Assembly (NCBI GenBank): GCA_964458835.1
Contig: CAYWKV010000026.1
Location: forward strand, 1-24,810
Direction of reading: 5' to 3'
Origin: JAHJQQ01 sp964458835
GTDB taxonomy: Bacteria; Pseudomonadota; Gammaproteobacteria; Thiohalobacterales; Thiohalobacteraceae
Length of the DNA: 24,810 bases
How positions within the stretch are numbered: the stretch's first letter is position 1; the number at the start of each line of letters is the position of its first letter. Position numbers and translations under genes: made by a program. A model generated the notes under the pieces. It saw only the letters and a list, made by a program, of their open reading frames with translations, ran no database searches and was not told the DNA's origin. Positions 8,003-15,588 of the stretch are shown in pieces.

Positions 8003-8761
8003 TCAGCCCAGCCGTGCGGCCAGTTCGCGCGCGGTGTCCTTGAGCAGATCGACCCACTCGTCGCGACGCCGGTCGATGGGCGCGGAGATCGACAGGCCGG
8101 CGACGACCTCGCCGGCGTCGTCGCGCACCAGCACGCCGATGCAGCCGACACCGGTCTCCGCCTCCTCGTCATCATAGGCGAAACCGGCGCGCACGCAGCC
8201 GGAGACGTGCTGCACCAGTTGTTCCTCGTCGGTGATGCTGTAGCGCGTGTAGCCCGGCAGCCCCGTGCGGCGCGCGTACTCCCGGCACGCGTCGTCGCTG
8301 CCCTCGCCCAGCATCAGCTTGCCGACCGCGGTCACGTGCAGCGGCGCGCGGCTGCCGATGCGCTGCTCGACCCGCATCATGCGCTCGGGCAGCGCGCGGT
8401 CGAGATAGACCACCTCGTCGCCCTGGCGCACAGTCAGGTTCACGGTCTCGCCGATGCGGTCGCGCAACGCCTCCATCAGCGGCCGCGCCTCCCGGCGCAG
8501 ATCCTGGTGCGAGGCGACCCGGCTGCCCCATTGCAGCAGACGGATGCCGAGCCGGTAGTTGCTGCCCTCGCGCATGACCAGGCCGTTCCCGATCGCGGCG
8601 GCCAGGATCCGGAAGGCCGTGGACGGGTGCAGCCCCGTGTCGGCGGCGAGGATCTTCAGGCTGACCGCATCCCGGTGGCGGGCGATCGCCTCCAACAGGC
8701 CGGTCAGCCGATCAATGACTTGGATGGAGCCGTTTCCGGCCTCGGATGTTTTGGGGGGCAT
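8003..8761 (-). CDS. IclR family transcriptional regulator
   Basis: A 252-aa regulator from ATG 8761 (265 aa if ATG 8800 is used). The N-terminal winged helix-turn-helix (about 12-70) reads SIQVIDRLTGLLEAIA and LAADTGLHPSTAFRILAA, the typical IclR pattern. The rest is the IclR effector-binding domain, with LRDRIGETVNLTVRQGDEVVYLDR, LHVTAVGKLMLG and GVGCIGVLVRDDAGEVVAGLSISAP. It is divergent from the ThDP enzyme gene, so it most likely controls the 8851-16803 cluster. I prefer 8761 because the codons between 8762 and 8800 coincide with a 36-bp palindrome, a likely operator; however, the SD sequence is weak for either start. The family binds small carbon metabolites; glyoxylate or a sugar acid would be logical here, by inference. 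Confidence 0.9.
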   Translation of the reverse strand: MPPKTSEAGNGSIQVIDRLTGLLEAIARHRDAVSLKILAADTGLHPSTAFRILAAAIGNGLVMREGSNYRLGIRLLQWGSRVASHQDLRREARPLMEALRDRIGETVNLTVRQGDEVVYLDRALPERMMRVEQRIGSRAPLHVTAVGKLMLGEGSDDACREYARRTGLPGYTRYSITDEEQLVQHVSGCVRAGFAYDDEEAETGVGCIGVLVRDDAGEVVAGLSISAPIDRRRDEWVDLLKDTARELAARLG

Positions 8762-8797
8762 ATTTCGTATCGTGCAATCGATTGCGTATTGCGGAAT
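8762..8797. promoter_or_regulatory. Candidate IclR operator (36-bp imperfect palindrome)
   Basis: The centre GCAATCGATTGC (8774-8785) is a perfect 12-bp palindrome. The outer ends match as well: ATTTCG at 8762-8767 faces CGGAAT at 8792-8797. It lies between the divergent IclR and ThDP enzyme genes, where an autoregulating IclR protein would bind. Being right before ATG 8761, it could repress both directions. Confidence 0.55.
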
Positions 8798-8850
8798 CAT
8801 AGCCGGGTCCCTATCGTGAGCGCAACTGCGATTTCACCAGGAGTCCGATC

Positions 8851-11067
8851 ATGAGCAGTACCGCCGAACTCGAGCTGGCCGCCAACGATTTCCGCGACGG
8901 CATCCAGTACTTCGCCCAGCCCTGGCCGGGTGCCGACACGCTCGCCGCCAGGCCGGCCATCGGCGCGGACCAGACCGCCATCGCCGACCCGGCCGACCCG
9001 GCCGCGGTGTTCCAGACGCTCATGGCCGCCGACGCGCTGCGTTATCTCACGCTGCAGATCTGCGGCAGCAAGGCCTCCGGCCATCCGGGCGGCTACGCCT
9101 CCTCGGCCGAGGCGCACGCCGCGCTGATGATGCTCGGCCACAAGCACATCGTCACCGAGGTGGGCCACCACGCGCCCGGCTTCTACAGCGCCATGTTCCT
9201 CGACGGCTCGCTCGAGGCGATGGACATCCGCAGCGTCGCCGATCTGCGCGCGCGCTTCCGCGAACGTCACGGCCTGCTCGGCCATCTGTCCGGCGCGATC
9301 CCCGGCCTGCTCGCCCCCGCCGGTCCCCTGGGCCAGGGCCAGCACTTCGCCATGGGCGGCGCCCTGCTCAACCCCGGCACGCTGTTCCCGGTGACCATCG
9401 GCGACGGCGGTCTGGGCGAGCCCTACATCATGTCGGCGTTCATGCACTTCAGGACCGCCTTCCCGCAGGTGACCAACTTCCTGCCGGTGCTGGTGTGGAA
9501 CGGATACAGCCAGGAGCATCACTCCATGGTGTCGCTGCTGTCCAACGAGGCGATGATCGGCTACTGGAAGGCGCACGGCTTCGAGGACGTGATCCTGGTC
9601 GACGCCAAGGACTTCGACGATGCGAATCAGGACGGTGCCTACGTCGACAGTACGCGCTGCTCGCCCTCGCAGCGGCTGGCGTTCCAGGGCGCGGTGCTCG
9701 AAGGCATCGCGCGCGCGGCCAGGCAGGCCCTCGGCGGCAGGCTCACCGCGTTCATCATCAAGCAGCTCAAGGGTGCGGGCGTGCACGCTGTCGGCGCCAA
9801 GGCGCACAACCTGTATCCGGCCGACACGCTGGACGCCGAGCACATCATGAACGGCCTGAAGCGCCGCGCGCTGCACGTGAATGCCTGGGACATCGTGCGC
9901 ACGAATCTGATGCGCGCCGGTGGCGGTCCGGCCGTGAACACCGTCGCCACCGAACGCGAGCGCGCCCTGCCCGACCTCGGCGTGTTGCCGCTGAAGGAAT
10001 TCCCGCTCGGCGAAAACCAGGTGCCGGCCACCGCGTTCGGCGCCGTGGTCGCCGCCGTGGGCCAGCGCGATCCGGCCTTTGTCGTGACCAACGCCGACGG
10101 CAACGAAGCCTCGGCGATGAAGAACGTCAACGACGCGTTGAAGATCCGCCATCCGACGCCGGATGCGCTGTACAACCAGTCGCCGAACGGTCAGGTGTAC
10201 GAGCCGCTCAACGAAGACGCCTGCGCGGGCCTCGCTGCCGCGATTGCCCTGTTCGGCGGCCGTTCTCTGTGGCTGTCCTACGAGAGCTTCGCCATCAACG
10301 GCTGGCCGATCGTGCAGACTGTGTCGCAGGCGATGGCCGAGCTGCGCCGCAGGACGCCCTCGCAGGTGAACATGTTCACCGCCGGCGCCCTGGAACAGGG
10401 CCGCAACGGCTGGACCCATCAGCGCCCGGAGATCGAGTCCTATTGCGCGGCGATGATGCGCAACGGCAACCACTACCCGTTGTTCCCCTGCGACGCCAAC
10501 ATGATCCAGGTGGCGTACGACTGGGCGCTGGGCACGCACAACAAGTCGATCGCGATCTTCGCCTCGAAGAGTCCGCTGCCGGTGCGCACCACGCTCGCCC
10601 AGGCGCGTCAGGCCATCGAAGACGGCGCGGTCACGCTGTACGAAACCGAGAAAGGCACCGGCCCGCTGATCGTGCTGGCCGTGGCCGGCGATATGATCCT
10701 GCTGTCGGCGTTCACAGCGAAAGACGGCCTGGAGAAGGCCGGCGCGCGCGTGCGCATCGTCAGCGTAGCCAACCCGCGTCGCCTGTACCGTCCGGGCGAT
10801 GTGAGCTGGAACACCGTCAGCGAGCCGGACGGCAAATTCATGGACGACACCGTGTTCGCCAGGTTGTTCGAGGCCGACGCCCTGCTCGCCGTCAGCGGCG
10901 GCCCGAGCGCGACCCTGGAACCGGTGCTGCTGCGCTCTTCGGCCCGGCGTGACACGCTGTGCTGGCAGCGCGGCGAGACCGTCGCCGCGGCGGGCGAACT
11001 GATGAGCTTCAACGGCGTGGACGCCCCGGCCATCGAGGCACGGGCCCGCGCGTTGCTGGGGCTGTAA
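8851..11067 (+). CDS. Divergent phosphoketolase-like thiamine diphosphate enzyme
   Basis: A 738-aa protein in the transketolase/phosphoketolase superfamily. It has SGHPGGY (76-82), GHHAPG (105-110), and the ThDP/Mg motif GDG (184-186) to NGY (217-219). The second half has YEPLNEDACAGL, where Glu455 is the likely ThDP-activating glutamate, LSYESF (cf. YEAF in XFP), NGWTHQRPE (cf. NGFSHQDP) and PCDANMIQVAYDWAL (cf. PPDANTLL). Order and spacing follow phosphoketolase, but several XFP signatures differ (GDGGLGE instead of GDGEAETG; no GHGGP). The reaction is therefore uncertain: two-carbon ketol transfer or cleavage is expected from the family. Some databases, as I recall, name this clade xylulose 5-phosphate 3-epimerase; I could not verify that. 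AGGAG at 8839-8843 sits 7 nt before the ATG. Confidence 0.85.
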   Translation: MSSTAELELAANDFRDGIQYFAQPWPGADTLAARPAIGADQTAIADPADPAAVFQTLMAADALRYLTLQICGSKASGHPGGYASSAEAHAALMMLGHKHIVTEVGHHAPGFYSAMFLDGSLEAMDIRSVADLRARFRERHGLLGHLSGAIPGLLAPAGPLGQGQHFAMGGALLNPGTLFPVTIGDGGLGEPYIMSAFMHFRTAFPQVTNFLPVLVWNGYSQEHHSMVSLLSNEAMIGYWKAHGFEDVILVDAKDFDDANQDGAYVDSTRCSPSQRLAFQGAVLEGIARAARQALGGRLTAFIIKQLKGAGVHAVGAKAHNLYPADTLDAEHIMNGLKRRALHVNAWDIVRTNLMRAGGGPAVNTVATERERALPDLGVLPLKEFPLGENQVPATAFGAVVAAVGQRDPAFVVTNADGNEASAMKNVNDALKIRHPTPDALYNQSPNGQVYEPLNEDACAGLAAAIALFGGRSLWLSYESFAINGWPIVQTVSQAMAELRRRTPSQVNMFTAGALEQGRNGWTHQRPEIESYCAAMMRNGNHYPLFPCDANMIQVAYDWALGTHNKSIAIFASKSPLPVRTTLAQARQAIEDGAVTLYETEKGTGPLIVLAVAGDMILLSAFTAKDGLEKAGARVRIVSVANPRRLYRPGDVSWNTVSEPDGKFMDDTVFARLFEADALLAVSGGPSATLEPVLLRSSARRDTLCWQRGETVAAAGELMSFNGVDAPAIEARARALLGL

Positions 11068-11078
11068 CACGATTTCTT

Positions 11079-11281
11079 GACCGCAAAGACGCGGTGATCG
11101 CCAAGAATGGCTTGTTTGAACCGCCAAGGCGCCAAGACGCCAAGAAAATCGGATTGATGTAACCAGGCAGACGGCGATGCCAGACGTGATCAGACGATAT
11201 TCGGCATACGGTTTCTGCAAATAGAGCTTTCTTGGCGCCTTGGCGGTTCCAATGCACTTGGCGATCTTGGCGTCTTGGTCG
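11079..11281. repeat. Nested inverted repeats, copy B (CCAAGRCG units)
   Basis: The gap between the ThDP enzyme and kinase genes (11068-11312) holds an inner perfect 20-bp inverted repeat, 11118-11137 and 11230-11249 (GAACCGCCAAGGCGCCAAGA and its complement), around a 92-nt loop. The outer arms 11079-11105 and 11257-11281 pair imperfectly with small gaps. The arms are tandem arrays of a GCCAAGRC unit. The left arm and adjoining loop (11118-11162) align without gaps to 14331-14375 in copy D, 41 of 45 identical. It may act as a transcript stabiliser or attenuator inside the operon. Confidence 0.85.
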
Positions 11282-11312
11282 TTCACGACATCAAACGATA
11301 TAAGGCGTATCC

Positions 11313-12659
11313 ATGACCGAAACCAGACTCGTGGTGCTCGACGACGATCCGACCGGGTCGCAGACGGTGCACAGCTGTCTGCTGCTGACGCGCTGGGACG
11401 TGGGTACGCTGCGTGAGGCGCTGGAGGACCACGCGCCGTTGTTCTTCGTGCTCACCAACACGCGCGGCATGGACGCGCAGCGTGCGACGGCCATCACGCG
11501 CGAGGTCTGCCGCAATCTCAAAGCCGCCCTGGGCGAACTGGCGCAATCGGGGCGCGTCATCGAGCCGATCATGATCAGCCGCTCGGATTCGACCCTGCGT
11601 GGCCACTACCCGATCGAAACCGACGTCATCGCCGAGGAACTCGGGCCGTTCGACGCGCACTTCCTGATCCCGGCCTTCATCGAGGGCGGGCGCGTCACCC
11701 GCGACGGCGTGCATTACCTGATCGTCGACGGCAAGCCCGTGCCGGTGAACGAGACCGAGTTCGCGCGCGATTCGGTGTTCGGCTACAAACACGCCTTCCT
11801 GCCAGACTACGTGGAAGAGAAGACCCGTGGCCGGATCCAAGCCGATCAGGTCGAGCGCTTCGGCCTCGCGGACATCCGCGGCGGCTGCCTGGACCGGCTG
11901 CTGAAACTGGAAGGCAACGTCGCCTGGGTGGGCGACGCGGAAACCCACGCCGATCTCGCTGCCTTCGCCGCCGACCTGAATGCGGCCGCGCGCCGGGGCA
12001 AGCGCTTCCTGTGCCGCAGCGCCGCCGGTATCGTCAGTGCGCTGGCCGCGCTGCCGCCGCAGCCGGTGGCCGCCGCGGACATGCGCCGCCATGTGCGCGG
12101 CGGCCGTCCCGGCGCGGTGGTGGTCGGTTCGCACGTGAGCAAGACCACCCGCCAGCTGCAGCGGCTGCTGGAGGAGCCGGACACCGCGCCGATCGAGGTC
12201 GATGTCGCACGTCTGCCCGACCAGGACAGGCAACTGCTCGCCAATGTGCTCGAGCGCATCGAGGCCGCCCACGCACGGCGGCTGACTGCGGTGATCTTCA
12301 CCAGCCGCACGGAGATGACCTTCGCCGACGAACAAACGCGCCTGGCCTTCGGCGAAATGGTGTCCGCGTTCCTGATGAAGGTGGTGCACCGGCTGCCCGC
12401 CGACATCGGCTTCCTGATCAGCAAGGGCGGCATCACTTCGAATGACGTATTGTCCCAGGGTCTGTCACTGCGTACGGCGCGCGTGCTGGGCCAGATCCTG
12501 CCCGGCTGCTCGGTGGTGCGCTGCCCGGAGGATCACCCGCAATATCCGGACATGCCGGTGGTGATCTTTCCCGGCAACGTCGGCGACGACCAGGCGCTGG
12601 CTACGGTGTTCCGCCGGCTGGCGGGGCCAGTGAACGCCGACCACCTCAAATCAGGGTGA
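11313..12659 (+). CDS. Four-carbon acid sugar kinase family protein (DUF1537)
   Basis: A 448-aa member of the DUF1537 kinase family, whose characterised members phosphorylate D-threonate, L-threonate, D-erythronate or 3-oxo-tetronate with ATP at C4. The N-terminal sugar-acid-binding domain starts with LDDDPTGSQ (9-17) and includes ISRSDSTLRGHYPIE (88-102). The C-terminal nucleotide-binding domain has KGGITSNDV (about 371-379), GQILPGCSV and IFPGNVGDD, all standard family motifs. AAGG lies about 7 nt before ATG 11313. Known partners are PdxA2-type dehydrogenases, or OtnI/OtnC (isomerase and aldolase-type decarboxylase) for the 3-oxo-tetronate branch; none is present here. Instead it stands between a ThDP enzyme and glycolate oxidase, an unusual setting that makes the substrate an open question. 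Confidence 0.92.
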   Translation: MTETRLVVLDDDPTGSQTVHSCLLLTRWDVGTLREALEDHAPLFFVLTNTRGMDAQRATAITREVCRNLKAALGELAQSGRVIEPIMISRSDSTLRGHYPIETDVIAEELGPFDAHFLIPAFIEGGRVTRDGVHYLIVDGKPVPVNETEFARDSVFGYKHAFLPDYVEEKTRGRIQADQVERFGLADIRGGCLDRLLKLEGNVAWVGDAETHADLAAFAADLNAAARRGKRFLCRSAAGIVSALAALPPQPVAAADMRRHVRGGRPGAVVVGSHVSKTTRQLQRLLEEPDTAPIEVDVARLPDQDRQLLANVLERIEAAHARRLTAVIFTSRTEMTFADEQTRLAFGEMVSAFLMKVVHRLPADIGFLISKGGITSNDVLSQGLSLRTARVLGQILPGCSVVRCPEDHPQYPDMPVVIFPGNVGDDQALATVFRRLAGPVNADHLKSG

Positions 12660-12700
12660 GTGCAACGAGCCGCAACAGGATCGCCACATCCTGTTTATCG

Positions 12701-12770
12701 ACCACGAAGGACGCAAAGGCACGACGGAACTGAATGAAACTGCTTTGTGTCCTTCGTGTCCTTCGTGGTT
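12701..12770. repeat. Hairpin repeat, copy C (CACGAAGGA units)
   Basis: Left arm 12701-12729 and right arm 12741-12770 form an imperfect stem; the outermost ACCACGAAGGAC (12701-12712) pairs perfectly with GTCCTTCGTGGT (12758-12769). The short loop is about 11 nt. The units CACGAAGGA and ACGCAAAGG are those of copy A, with AAGGACGCAAAGGC (14 nt) shared exactly. It fills most of the gap between the kinase gene and glcD and ends 28 nt before the glcD ATG. Confidence 0.75.
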
Positions 12771-12798
12771 AAATCTCAGCCTGCTGAAAGTGGATGCG

Positions 12799-14289
12799 AT
12801 GGTGCCGCATAGCATGGAGAACCTGGACCGCAGACAGCAGCGGCAGCGCACACTCGCGGATGCCCTGCGCATGATTCTCCCCGCCACTGCGATCCTGGCC
12901 AGTGACGAGGCCTTGCGGCCCTACGAATGCGACGGGCTGTCGGCCTACCGCGAGCTGCCGCTGGCCGTGGTCCTGCCCGAGACGATCGAACAGGTGCAGG
13001 CGGTGCTGAAGCTGTGCCACGCGCGCCACATCCCCGTCGTCGCACGCGGCGCCGGTACCGGGCTGTCCGGCGGCGCGCTGCCGCACGCCGAAGGCCTGGT
13101 GCTGAGCCTGGCGCGCTTCAACCGGATTCTTTCCATCGACCCCGACCGGCGCAGCGCGCGCGTGCAGCCCGGTGTGCGCAATCTCGCCATCTCCGAGGCC
13201 GCCCGCGAATACGGCCTTTATTACGCCCCCGATCCGTCCTCGCAGATCGCCTGCACCATCGGCGGCAACGTCGCGGAGAACTCCGGCGGCGTGCATTGCC
13301 TGAAGTACGGCCTCACGGTGCACAATATCCTGTGTCTGGATCTGCTCACACCCGATGGCGAGCTGTTGCACATCGGCAGCGAGGCGCTGGACAGCGCCGG
13401 ATACGATCTGCTCGCGCTGCTGACCGGCTCGGAGGGCATGCTCGGCATCATCACGGCGATCACCGTGCGCCTGCTGCCGATCCCCGATCGCGCCCAGGTC
13501 GTCCTCGCCGCCTTCGACGACGTCGGGAAGGCCGGCCAGGCGGTCGGCGACATCATCGGCGCCGGCGTCATCCCGGCCGGCCTGGAAATGATGGACCGCC
13601 TTGCCATCCGTGCCGCGGAGGATTTCGTGCACGCCGGCTACCCCGACTGCGAGGCGATCCTGCTGTGCGAGGTCGACGGTACCAACGAGGAGGTGTCACA
13701 GCACATCCTCCAGGTCCGCGAGCTGCTGCTCGCCGCCGGTGCGACCGAGGTCCGCACGGCCCGCGACGAGGCCGAGCGACTGCGCTTCTGGAAGGGCCGC
13801 AAGGCTGCCTTCCCCGCCGTCGGCCGGCTCTCACCCGACTACTACTGCATGGACGGTACCATCCCGCGCCGTCACCTGCCGCAGGTGCTCCGGCGCATCG
13901 GCGAGCTGTCGCGCGAATACGGCCTGCCGGTCGCCAACGTGTTCCATGCCGGCGACGGCAATCTGCATCCGCTGATCCTCTACGACGCCAACAAACCCGG
14001 CGAGCTGGAGCGCACCGAGGAATTCGGCGGGAGGATTCTGGAACTGTGCGTCGAGGTCGGCGGCACCATCACCGGCGAGCACGGCGTGGGCATGGAGAAG
14101 ATCGGTCAGATGTGCGTGCAGTTCGCGCCGGCCGAACTGGAACAGTTCCACGCGGTGAAAGCCGCCTTCGACCCGGACGGCCTGCTCAATCCCGGCAAGG
14201 CCGTGCCCACCCTGCACCGCTGCGCCGAGTTCGGCGCCATGCACGTGCATCACGGGCAGCTGAAGCATCCGGAACTGGAGCGGTTTTGA
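12799..14289 (+). CDS. glcD: Glycolate oxidase FAD-binding subunit GlcD
   Basis: A 496-aa FAD-linked oxidase (E. coli GlcD is 499 aa), catalytic subunit of the GlcDEF complex that oxidises glycolate to glyoxylate and passes electrons to the respiratory chain. The PCMH-type FAD domain has RGAGTGLSGGALP (83-95), DPSSQIACTIGGNVAENSGG and LLTGSEGMLGIITAITV. The C-terminal FAD-oxidase domain has VANVFHAGDGNLHPL and ITGEHGVGMEKI, and ends in the usual FDPDGLLNPGK. The open frame extends upstream to a TTG at 12745, but that stretch is the hairpin repeat; ATG 12799 with an AAAGTGGA-like SD is more likely. D-lactate dehydrogenases are related, but glcE and glcF immediately downstream make GlcD the best call. 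Confidence 0.93.
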   Translation: MVPHSMENLDRRQQRQRTLADALRMILPATAILASDEALRPYECDGLSAYRELPLAVVLPETIEQVQAVLKLCHARHIPVVARGAGTGLSGGALPHAEGLVLSLARFNRILSIDPDRRSARVQPGVRNLAISEAAREYGLYYAPDPSSQIACTIGGNVAENSGGVHCLKYGLTVHNILCLDLLTPDGELLHIGSEALDSAGYDLLALLTGSEGMLGIITAITVRLLPIPDRAQVVLAAFDDVGKAGQAVGDIIGAGVIPAGLEMMDRLAIRAAEDFVHAGYPDCEAILLCEVDGTNEEVSQHILQVRELLLAAGATEVRTARDEAERLRFWKGRKAAFPAVGRLSPDYYCMDGTIPRRHLPQVLRRIGELSREYGLPVANVFHAGDGNLHPLILYDANKPGELERTEEFGGRILELCVEVGGTITGEHGVGMEKIGQMCVQFAPAELEQFHAVKAAFDPDGLLNPGKAVPTLHRCAEFGAMHVHHGQLKHPELERF

Positions 14290-14301
14290 ATGAAGAGCAT
14301 T

Positions 14302-14517
14302 GAACCACCAAGAGACCAAGACGCCGTTTTGAACCGCCAAGGCGCCAAGACGCCAAGAAACTCTGATTTATGCAAATGCGTAATTGGAGACTTATTGCGC
14401 GATTGGCCCGCCCAGGCAGGGCGCTCGGGAATTTCTTACCCAACAAAGGTGCTCTTGGCGTCTTGGCGCCTTGGCGGTTCAAAATCTTTCTTGGCACTCT
14501 TGGCGTCCTGGCGGTTC
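14302..14517. repeat. Nested inverted repeats, copy D with a perfect 28-bp stem
   Basis: Between glcD and glcE, 14331-14358 is the exact reverse complement of 14453-14480 (28 bp, no mismatch) around a 94-nt loop. Each arm has a second, degenerate copy outside it: 14302-14326 on the left and 14489-14517 on the right, so each side is a direct tandem pair and the two sides face each other. The units are GCCAAGRC as in copy B. The right side ends 7 nt before the glcE ATG, so the repeat supplies the initiation region of glcE. Confidence 0.9.
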
Positions 14518-14524
14518 CCGATTC

Positions 14525-15586
14525 ATGTCCGATAACGACGCACAACAATCCATCGCCCAGCGCATCCGCGCCGCCGCTGCGCAGGGCACGCCGCTCGTCA
14601 TCCGCGGCGGCGGCAGCAAGGAGTTCCTCGGTCGGCGTACTGCGGGCGAGATCCTCGACGTCTCCGCGCTGCGCGGCATCGTGCGCTACGAGCCCACCGA
14701 ACTGGTGCTCACCGCGCGTGCGGGTACGCCGCTGGCCGAGATCGAGGCCACGCTCGCCGAACGCGGCCAGATGCTCGGTTTCGAGCCGCCGCACTTCGAC
14801 GAGAAGGCGACGCTCGGCGGCACGATCGCCTGCGGCCTGTCCGGTCCGGCACGGCCATTCCGGGGCGCGGCGCGTGATTTCGTGCTGGGCACGCGGATCG
14901 TCAACGGCCGCGGCGAGATCCTGCGCTTCGGCGGCGAGGTCATGAAGAACGTCGCCGGCTACGACGTATCGCGGCTGATGTGCGGTGCCTACGGCACATT
15001 GGGCGTGCTGCTCGAGGTGTCACTGAAGGTCTTGCCGAGGCCGGCCGAGGAACGCTTCCTGATACTGGAATGCGATATCAACACGGCGTTCGCGCGCATG
15101 GTGCAATGGCAGCGCGAACCGCTCCCGGTGTCAGGCCTGTGCTATGACGGCGAGCGGCTGCATGTACGTCTTTCCGGTGCAGCACAAGCAGTCACTGCCG
15201 CGCAGCGCCGCATCGGTGGCGACAGCGATCCGCGGGGCACGCCGTTCTGGGAACGCCTGCGCGAGCAGCACGGCGGTTTTTTCGCCGGGAACGACCCGCT
15301 GTGGCGCGTCTCCGTTCCGGCAACCACAGGCCCGCTGCCTGTGGCTGGCAAGCAGCTGATAGACTGGGGTGGCGCGCTGCGCTGGGTGAAGTCCGCGGCC
15401 GCAGACGCGACCCTGTTCGCGGCGGCGGCGGCCGTCGGCGGCCACGCCATGCGCTTCCGCGGTGCGCAGGACGGCGATGTCTTCCAGCCACTGCCGGCGC
15501 CGCTGCTGGCCCTGCACCGGCGCCTCAGGCAGGCCTTCGATCCGCACGGCATCCTCAACCGCGGCTGCCTCTATCCGGACCTCTGA
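14525..15586 (+). CDS. glcE: Glycolate oxidase FAD-binding subunit GlcE
   Basis: A 353-aa protein (E. coli GlcE is 350 aa), second flavin-type subunit of membrane-associated glycolate oxidase. The PCMH-type FAD motif is shorter than in GlcD: RGGGSKEFLG (27-36). It also has ATLGGTIACGLSGPARP, RDFVLGTRIVNGRGEILRFGG and VMKNVAGYDVSRLMCGAYG, typical of GlcE. It ends FDPHGILNRG. The frame is open upstream to 14384, but that part is the hairpin repeat, and ATG 14525 gives the family's usual N-terminus. No SD is evident, since the repeat ends just upstream; translation may depend on the folded leader. The stop is 2 nt before the glcF ATG. Confidence 0.93.
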   Translation: MSDNDAQQSIAQRIRAAAAQGTPLVIRGGGSKEFLGRRTAGEILDVSALRGIVRYEPTELVLTARAGTPLAEIEATLAERGQMLGFEPPHFDEKATLGGTIACGLSGPARPFRGAARDFVLGTRIVNGRGEILRFGGEVMKNVAGYDVSRLMCGAYGTLGVLLEVSLKVLPRPAEERFLILECDINTAFARMVQWQREPLPVSGLCYDGERLHVRLSGAAQAVTAAQRRIGGDSDPRGTPFWERLREQHGGFFAGNDPLWRVSVPATTGPLPVAGKQLIDWGGALRWVKSAAADATLFAAAAAVGGHAMRFRGAQDGDVFQPLPAPLLALHRRLRQAFDPHGILNRGCLYPDL

Positions 15587-15588
15587 GC

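Noticed and set aside
8762..8800. Thirteen-residue N-terminal extension of the IclR protein
   Set aside because: It coincides with the palindrome; not excluded, but the shorter start fits better with an operator.
8797..11286. Long minus-strand frame (about 830 codons)
   Set aside because: Exactly antisense to the ThDP enzyme gene, with no recognisable domain and His/Gly/Arg-rich composition.
12745..12798. N-terminal extension of GlcD from TTG
   Set aside because: The stretch is the right arm of a hairpin repeat, with a poor start codon and no homology to GlcD.
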